Assembly (NCBI RefSeq): GCF_000814475.1
Contig: NZ_JSVC01000005.1
Location: 248,001-312,000, forward strand
Reading direction: 5' to 3'
DNA from: Flavihumibacter solisilvae
GTDB taxonomy: Bacteria; Bacteroidota; Bacteroidia; Chitinophagales; Chitinophagaceae
Length of the DNA stretch: 64,000 nt
Shown: piece after piece, positions 60,320 to 64,000 of the stretch
Position numbering within the stretch: position 1 is the first letter of the stretch
Layout: each line of letters opens with the position of its first letter
Made by a program: the position numbers and the translations under genes
The notes under the pieces: model-generated
Database searches by the model: none
Seen by the model: only the letters and a program-made list of their open reading frames with translations
Told to the model about the DNA's origin: nothing

Positions 60320-61723
60320 ATGGCTGCAAGTAACAACCGTAATTCAAGAAGAAAATTTCTCCGTAACCTGGGTGGGTCTGCATTGTTGATGGCAGTAAAT
60401 CCACTTGCCACATCGGCATCTTCCCCGGAAACTGCGGAACACATTCTCCCTTACGAAAAAAAGATCAGTGCCAATGATCGCATACGTATCGGCGTGATAG
60501 GCATGGGCATTATGGGTTATAACAACGTGGCAACGGCATTGAAAGTTCCCGGTGTGGAGCTTGTTGCGGCCTGTGACCTTTATGCCGGCCGGTTAGAACA
60601 TGCGCGTGAAGTATACGGCAGCCAGCTATTTACAACGCCTGATTACCGTGAATTACTCAACAGGAAAGACATCGACGCCGTGATTGTTGCAACCAGCGAT
60701 AACTGGCACGCCCGGATTGTAACCGCCGCCCTCAAGGCTGGCAAGGCCGTTTATTGCGAAAAGCCAATGGTTCACCGCATCAGCGAAGGACTGCCCCTGA
60801 TTGCAGCGCAAAAGGCTTCTGGTAAAGTGTTGCAGATTGGCAGCCAGCGGGTGAGCAGTATCGTGTATGCCAAAGCTGCTGAACTCTACAAAAGCGGGGA
60901 TATCGGCAAACTGAATATGATTGAAGCATCCTTCGACAGGCAAAGCGCGCTGGGTGCCTGGCAGTATACCATGCCTACAGATGCTGATGCAGCTGCGGTT
61001 AACTGGGACCGGTATATTGCAGGATCAGCAAAGGCGCCTTATGATCCAAAGAAATTATTCTGGTGGCGCAACTACCGGGAATATGGTACAGGCGTAGCCG
61101 GAGACCTGTTTGTTCACCTGTTGTCTGGTGTACATCTTGTGACCGGTTCTAAAGGACCTGAAACAATTTTCTCATCAGGACAATTATCACACTGGAAAGA
61201 CGGCCGCGATGTGCCAGATGTCATGACTGCCATCATGCAATACCCGGAAACCGATACACATCCTTCCTTCCAGCTAAACCTTCGCGTGAATTTCATCAGC
61301 GGTGGTGGCGATACCAGTTCGATTAAACTCATTGGTGAAGAAGGAGTAATGGAATTGCGTGGCAACAGCCTGAATGTACGTCACAGCCTGATGCCGAAAG
61401 CGCCGGGCATTGGCGGATGGGACGCGCTTTCCACATATCCGAGGGCCATGCAGGAGTCTCTGATGCAGGAATACAATTCGAAATATTCTGCCGACGACCG
61501 CCAGGTTCCGGTTAAGCCCGTAACGGAATTCAAAGCGCCGCAAGGATACAATGAACACCTTGATCACTTCACCAATTTCTTCGACAGTGTTCGTACAGGT
61601 AATCCTGTAGTGGAAGATGCGGTGTTTGGGTTCAGGGCCGCAGCGCCATGCCTAGCATGTAACGACAGCTATTTCCAGAAAAAGATCATCCAGTGGGATC
61701 CAGTCGCCATGAAGGTGAAATAA
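60320..61723 (+). CDS. exported Gfo/Idh/MocA oxidoreductase
   Basis: 467 residues. Twin-arginine-like signal (SRRKFLRNLGGSALLMAVNP). Rossmann motif RIGVIGMGIMGYNNVATAL, active-site KAVYCEKPMVHRISEGL; C-terminal domain YGTGVAGDLFVHLLSGVHLVTGSKG. It differs from the paralogue at 55224. A second 3-keto-forming or sugar-oxidising enzyme of the same group is expected; the aldo/keto reductase gene follows after 23 bases. Confidence 0.9.
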   Translation: MAASNNRNSRRKFLRNLGGSALLMAVNPLATSASSPETAEHILPYEKKISANDRIRIGVIGMGIMGYNNVATALKVPGVELVAACDLYAGRLEHAREVYGSQLFTTPDYRELLNRKDIDAVIVATSDNWHARIVTAALKAGKAVYCEKPMVHRISEGLPLIAAQKASGKVLQIGSQRVSSIVYAKAAELYKSGDIGKLNMIEASFDRQSALGAWQYTMPTDADAAAVNWDRYIAGSAKAPYDPKKLFWWRNYREYGTGVAGDLFVHLLSGVHLVTGSKGPETIFSSGQLSHWKDGRDVPDVMTAIMQYPETDTHPSFQLNLRVNFISGGGDTSSIKLIGEEGVMELRGNSLNVRHSLMPKAPGIGGWDALSTYPRAMQESLMQEYNSKYSADDRQVPVKPVTEFKAPQGYNEHLDHFTNFFDSVRTGNPVVEDAVFGFRAAAPCLACNDSYFQKKIIQWDPVAMKVK

Positions 61724-61746
61724 CTATCAATTCCTAAAAATCAACA

Positions 61747-62742
61747 ATGACATATTCGGCTAATCCTGACCGCTATACTTCGATGGAATATCGCCGCTGT
61801 GGAAACAGTGGACTGCTCCTCCCGGCCGTATCACTCGGCCTCTGGCATAACTTCGGCTATATTGATCCGCTTGAAAAATGCAGGGCTATCCTGCACCGCG
61901 CATTTGATCGCGGCATCACACATTTCGATCTCGCCAACAACTACGGGCAGCCTGCCGGTTCAGCAGAAGAAAATTTTGGCAGGATCCTGAAACGTGATTT
62001 TCACGCACACCGCGATGAACTGATCATTTCAACAAAAGCCGGCTGGCCTATGTGGCCCGGTCCTTATGGCGATTGGGGTTCAAAGAAATACCTCGTTGCG
62101 AGCCTCGACCAGAGCCTGAATAGAATGGGTCTCGAATATGTCGATATCTTTTATCATCATCGCCCGGATCCTTCGACGCCGCTCGAAGAAACCATGGCTG
62201 CCCTCGACCTGGTCACCCGCCAGGGCAAGGCGCTCTATGTAGGGATCTCCAGTTACTCACCGGAAGAAACCCAGCGCGCCGCAACCATACTGAAACAACT
62301 CGGTACTCCCTGCCTCATTCACCAGCCGAAATATTCCATGTTCGAGCGTTGGGTAGAAGGCGGGCTGATGGATGTGCTCGGTGAGGAAGGAATCGGATGT
62401 ATCCCGTTTTCGCCGCTGGCGCAAGGACTACTCACAGACAAATACCTGCATGGCATTCCGGACGACTCACGTGCAGCCCGTCATCTCGGTAACGGCGCCA
62501 TGGAGGAAGATGCGGTTACTCCCGCCAATATTGAGAAGGCCAGGAAACTGAACGTACTTGCACAGAAACGCGGCCAATCCCTCGCGCAGATGGCACTCGC
62601 CTGGGTCGTTAAAGATCCACGTGTTACATCCGTGCTCATCGGTGCCAGCAGGCCGGAACAGATCGACGATTCGATCAGGTGCCTCACGAACTACAACTTT
62701 GCACAGGAAGAACTGAACATGATCAACGAGATCCTTCGGTAA
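61747..62742 (+). CDS. aldo/keto reductase (YghZ-like)
   Basis: 331 residues of the TIM-barrel AKR family. The pattern NYGQPAGSAEENFGRILKRD, Tyr and Lys in TFDLANNYG-like and STKAGWPMWPGPYGDWGSKK, YVDIFYHHRPDPSTPLEETM, and IGASRPEQIDDSI matches L-glyceraldehyde-3-phosphate reductases of the YghZ group. NADPH-dependent. Likely processes a sugar aldehyde of the neighbouring pathway (inference). Overlaps the 3' end of alkB on the other strand by 20 bases. Confidence 0.92.
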   Translation: MTYSANPDRYTSMEYRRCGNSGLLLPAVSLGLWHNFGYIDPLEKCRAILHRAFDRGITHFDLANNYGQPAGSAEENFGRILKRDFHAHRDELIISTKAGWPMWPGPYGDWGSKKYLVASLDQSLNRMGLEYVDIFYHHRPDPSTPLEETMAALDLVTRQGKALYVGISSYSPEETQRAATILKQLGTPCLIHQPKYSMFERWVEGGLMDVLGEEGIGCIPFSPLAQGLLTDKYLHGIPDDSRAARHLGNGAMEEDAVTPANIEKARKLNVLAQKRGQSLAQMALAWVVKDPRVTSVLIGASRPEQIDDSIRCLTNYNFAQEELNMINEILR

Positions 62743-63304
62743 TAAATGTCCGGAAAGTGAGGTTGATCCTCGGCGTTGTAACTTTCTTAGTCTTGGGCAG
62801 GCTGTGCAGCCAGTTTTCCTGCGTGGCACCCTGCATCAATAACAGGCTGCCATTCTCCAGCATCAGCGACAATGTTTCTTTCGTCTTCTTATGCCGGAAC
62901 GCAAATTTTCTTTCCGCACCGAGACTGAGCGATGCTATCACGGTATTCTGTCCCAGTGACTTCTCGTCGTCGCTGTGCCATGCCATACCTTCATCCCCGT
63001 TATGGTATAGATTAAGCAGGCAGGAGTTGAAGGTTTTCCCGCAATATCCTTCGACCAATATTTTCAGGCGAAATAACTCCTCCGTCCAAACCTGTGCATA
63101 CCTGGTTGTATTGCTGTACGTATATGCATAATTGTGATCTCCATACCACGCCACTTTCCGCTTCGTAATTATATGCCTCCCAAATATCACAGCCTCATCA
63201 TTTCTCCACTCAACATTCCCCAGCAACTCCTCAAAATATCGCAGTGCATCGCCCTCATTCAATACTTTCCCAAAATATCTCACCTCTCCATCGTACGGTA
63301 ACAT
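62723..63304 (-). CDS. alkB: AlkB-type alpha-ketoglutarate-dependent DNA repair dioxygenase
   Basis: 193 residues from ATG 63304 (a longer frame to 63340 is less likely). The Fe/2-oxoglutarate site is HSDDEKSL (His and Asp), with HSLPKT for the second His and RINLTFR for the Arg. It removes alkyl groups from 1-methyladenine and 3-methylcytosine. Same strand as the Ada-type gene 47 bases upstream, the arrangement known from the ada-alkB operon. Confidence 0.88.
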   Translation of the reverse strand: MLPYDGEVRYFGKVLNEGDALRYFEELLGNVEWRNDEAVIFGRHIITKRKVAWYGDHNYAYTYSNTTRYAQVWTEELFRLKILVEGYCGKTFNSCLLNLYHNGDEGMAWHSDDEKSLGQNTVIASLSLGAERKFAFRHKKTKETLSLMLENGSLLLMQGATQENWLHSLPKTKKVTTPRINLTFRTFITEGSR

Positions 63305-63351
63305 AATTGCAAATTCAAAATTTAAAATCGAAACACCCACGACCGCAGGAA

Positions 63352-64000
63352 TTATTCTAAGTCAATCGCATTATTCTTCGCAGCTTCCCAACCAATAATC
63401 GCCCGTTTCCTGTCGCCTCCCCACATATAATTCCCACTAGCTCCTGAACTCTGAATCACCCTATGACAAGGGATTAGAAAAGCTACCGGGTTACTGCCGA
63501 TGGCAGAACCGACTGCGCGGGATGCGCCGGGCTGATGGATCCGTTCAGCGATCCGGCCATAGGTAGAAAGCTGGCCCATCGGGATTTTAAGCAGGGTTTC
63601 CCAAACCTTCAACTGGAACGGCGTGCCCTTCAGGTGAAGTTTTACCTGGTGCAGCTTCGACCAGTCGTGGGTAAAGATGTACAGGGCATGCTGCTGGTTC
63701 ATGTCCAGTATCTGTTTGTACGTTGCATTCGGAAAATGCTGTTTCAGTTCTTCAAGGGCCAGTTGCTCATTTTCTGTAAAGGCCATATAGCAAATCCCTT
63801 TTGGTGTTGATGCCACTACCAGGCTGCCAAATGGGCTTTCAGCAAAACTGTAATTGATGTCAAGGCTTTCACCACCATTTTTGTATTCACCCGGTGTCAT
63901 GCCTTCTATATTGATGAACAGGTCATGAAGGCGGCCTGTTCCTGACAGTCCCGTTTCAAAAGCTGCATCCATGATGGTAGCCTGTTCTTCTTTCAATATT
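63352..64000 (-). CDS. Ada-type bifunctional methyltransferase/regulator (partial, runs off the right edge)
   Basis: At least 216 residues visible. The edge codons are in frame (ILKEEQ), so the gene continues beyond the window. N-terminal part: end of an AraC-type HTH (IMDAAFETGLSGTGRLHDLF INIEGMTPGEYK). C-terminal part: O6-methylguanine methyltransferase with FQLKVWETLLKIPMGQLSTY, the nucleophile Cys in LIPCHRVIQSSG and NYMWGGDRKRAII. Ada zinc domain not visible. Probably activates itself and alkB under alkylation damage (family knowledge). Confidence 0.88.
   Translation of the reverse strand, partial: ILKEEQATIMDAAFETGLSGTGRLHDLFINIEGMTPGEYKNGGESLDINYSFAESPFGSLVVASTPKGICYMAFTENEQLALEELKQHFPNATYKQILDMNQQHALYIFTHDWSKLHQVKLHLKGTPFQLKVWETLLKIPMGQLSTYGRIAERIHQPGASRAVGSAIGSNPVAFLIPCHRVIQSSGASGNYMWGGDRKRAIIGWEAAKNNAIDLE

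Overview
The window reads as a chromosomal piece of a Bacteroidota genome, most likely Chitinophagia/Chitinophagaceae. Grounds for this are Bacteroidota-type promoter boxes (TTG/TTTG, 18-22 nt, TAnnTTTG) upstream of several genes, a 1430-residue RpoC of the Bacteroidota size, a Bacteroidota-style ECF sigma factor, DUF1080 and LVIVD-repeat proteins, a TonB-dependent receptor followed by a surface lipoprotein, and a two-component propeller kinase. The genus is not decided from sequence alone. I saw no tRNA, rRNA, CRISPR array, prophage or complete insertion sequence. No gene-free stretch exceeds about 300 bases; the longest (30442-30717, 3864-4126, 3041-3290, 20373-20612, 609-836) hold nothing I can name, apart from a possible 40-codon ORF at 699-821.

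Layout. 1-4100: an edge-truncated gene, a small coiled-coil protein, an outer-membrane barrel, a PepSY-like protein, an orphan IS3 OrfA-type gene and an orphan ECF sigma factor. 4127-7770: a propeller-type sensor kinase overlapping its NarL-type regulator. 7789-12330: rpoC with its own promoter, leader and terminator, and no rpoB beside it. 12441-16241: Skp/OmpH chaperone, amino acid permease, heptose-7-phosphate kinase and IspD. 16250-21209 (minus): FemAB-like protein, polyprenyl glycosylphosphotransferase, sugar oxidoreductase, L,D-transpeptidase-like protein and a beta-barrel, a cell-envelope group. 21299-29789: HPP membrane protein, then a sensory module with a REC-histidine kinase, a 2041-residue soluble poly-HAMP hybrid kinase and a divergent single-domain regulator.

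29836-31005: a DUF892 ferritin-like protein and a small membrane protein. 31107-37955 (minus): a TetR-controlled, TolC-dependent Ybh-type ABC exporter operon with two matching operator palindromes. 38028-43749: LVIVD lipoproteins, then a plus-strand set of small Cys-motif protein, TonB receptor and BNR lipoprotein with a CCQCC cluster. 43814-47516: DinB-like proteins, a barrel, a GlxA-type regulator and a VOC protein.

47638-55039: a second sensory module resembling the first in composition (single REC, REC-kinase, CHASE3/GAF hybrid kinase with three receivers) followed by CheR, a receiver-less CheB and a LytTR protein with a shortened pseudo-receiver. No CheA, CheW or chemoreceptor is present. 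55224-62742: a sugar-processing group (two exported Gfo/Idh/MocA oxidoreductases, a double-DUF1080 protein, an aldo/keto reductase) interrupted by a 732-residue repeat protein whose start codon abuts a strong terminator-like hairpin. 62723-64000 (minus): Ada-type O6-alkylguanine methyltransferase (cut by the edge) and AlkB, an alkylation-repair pair.
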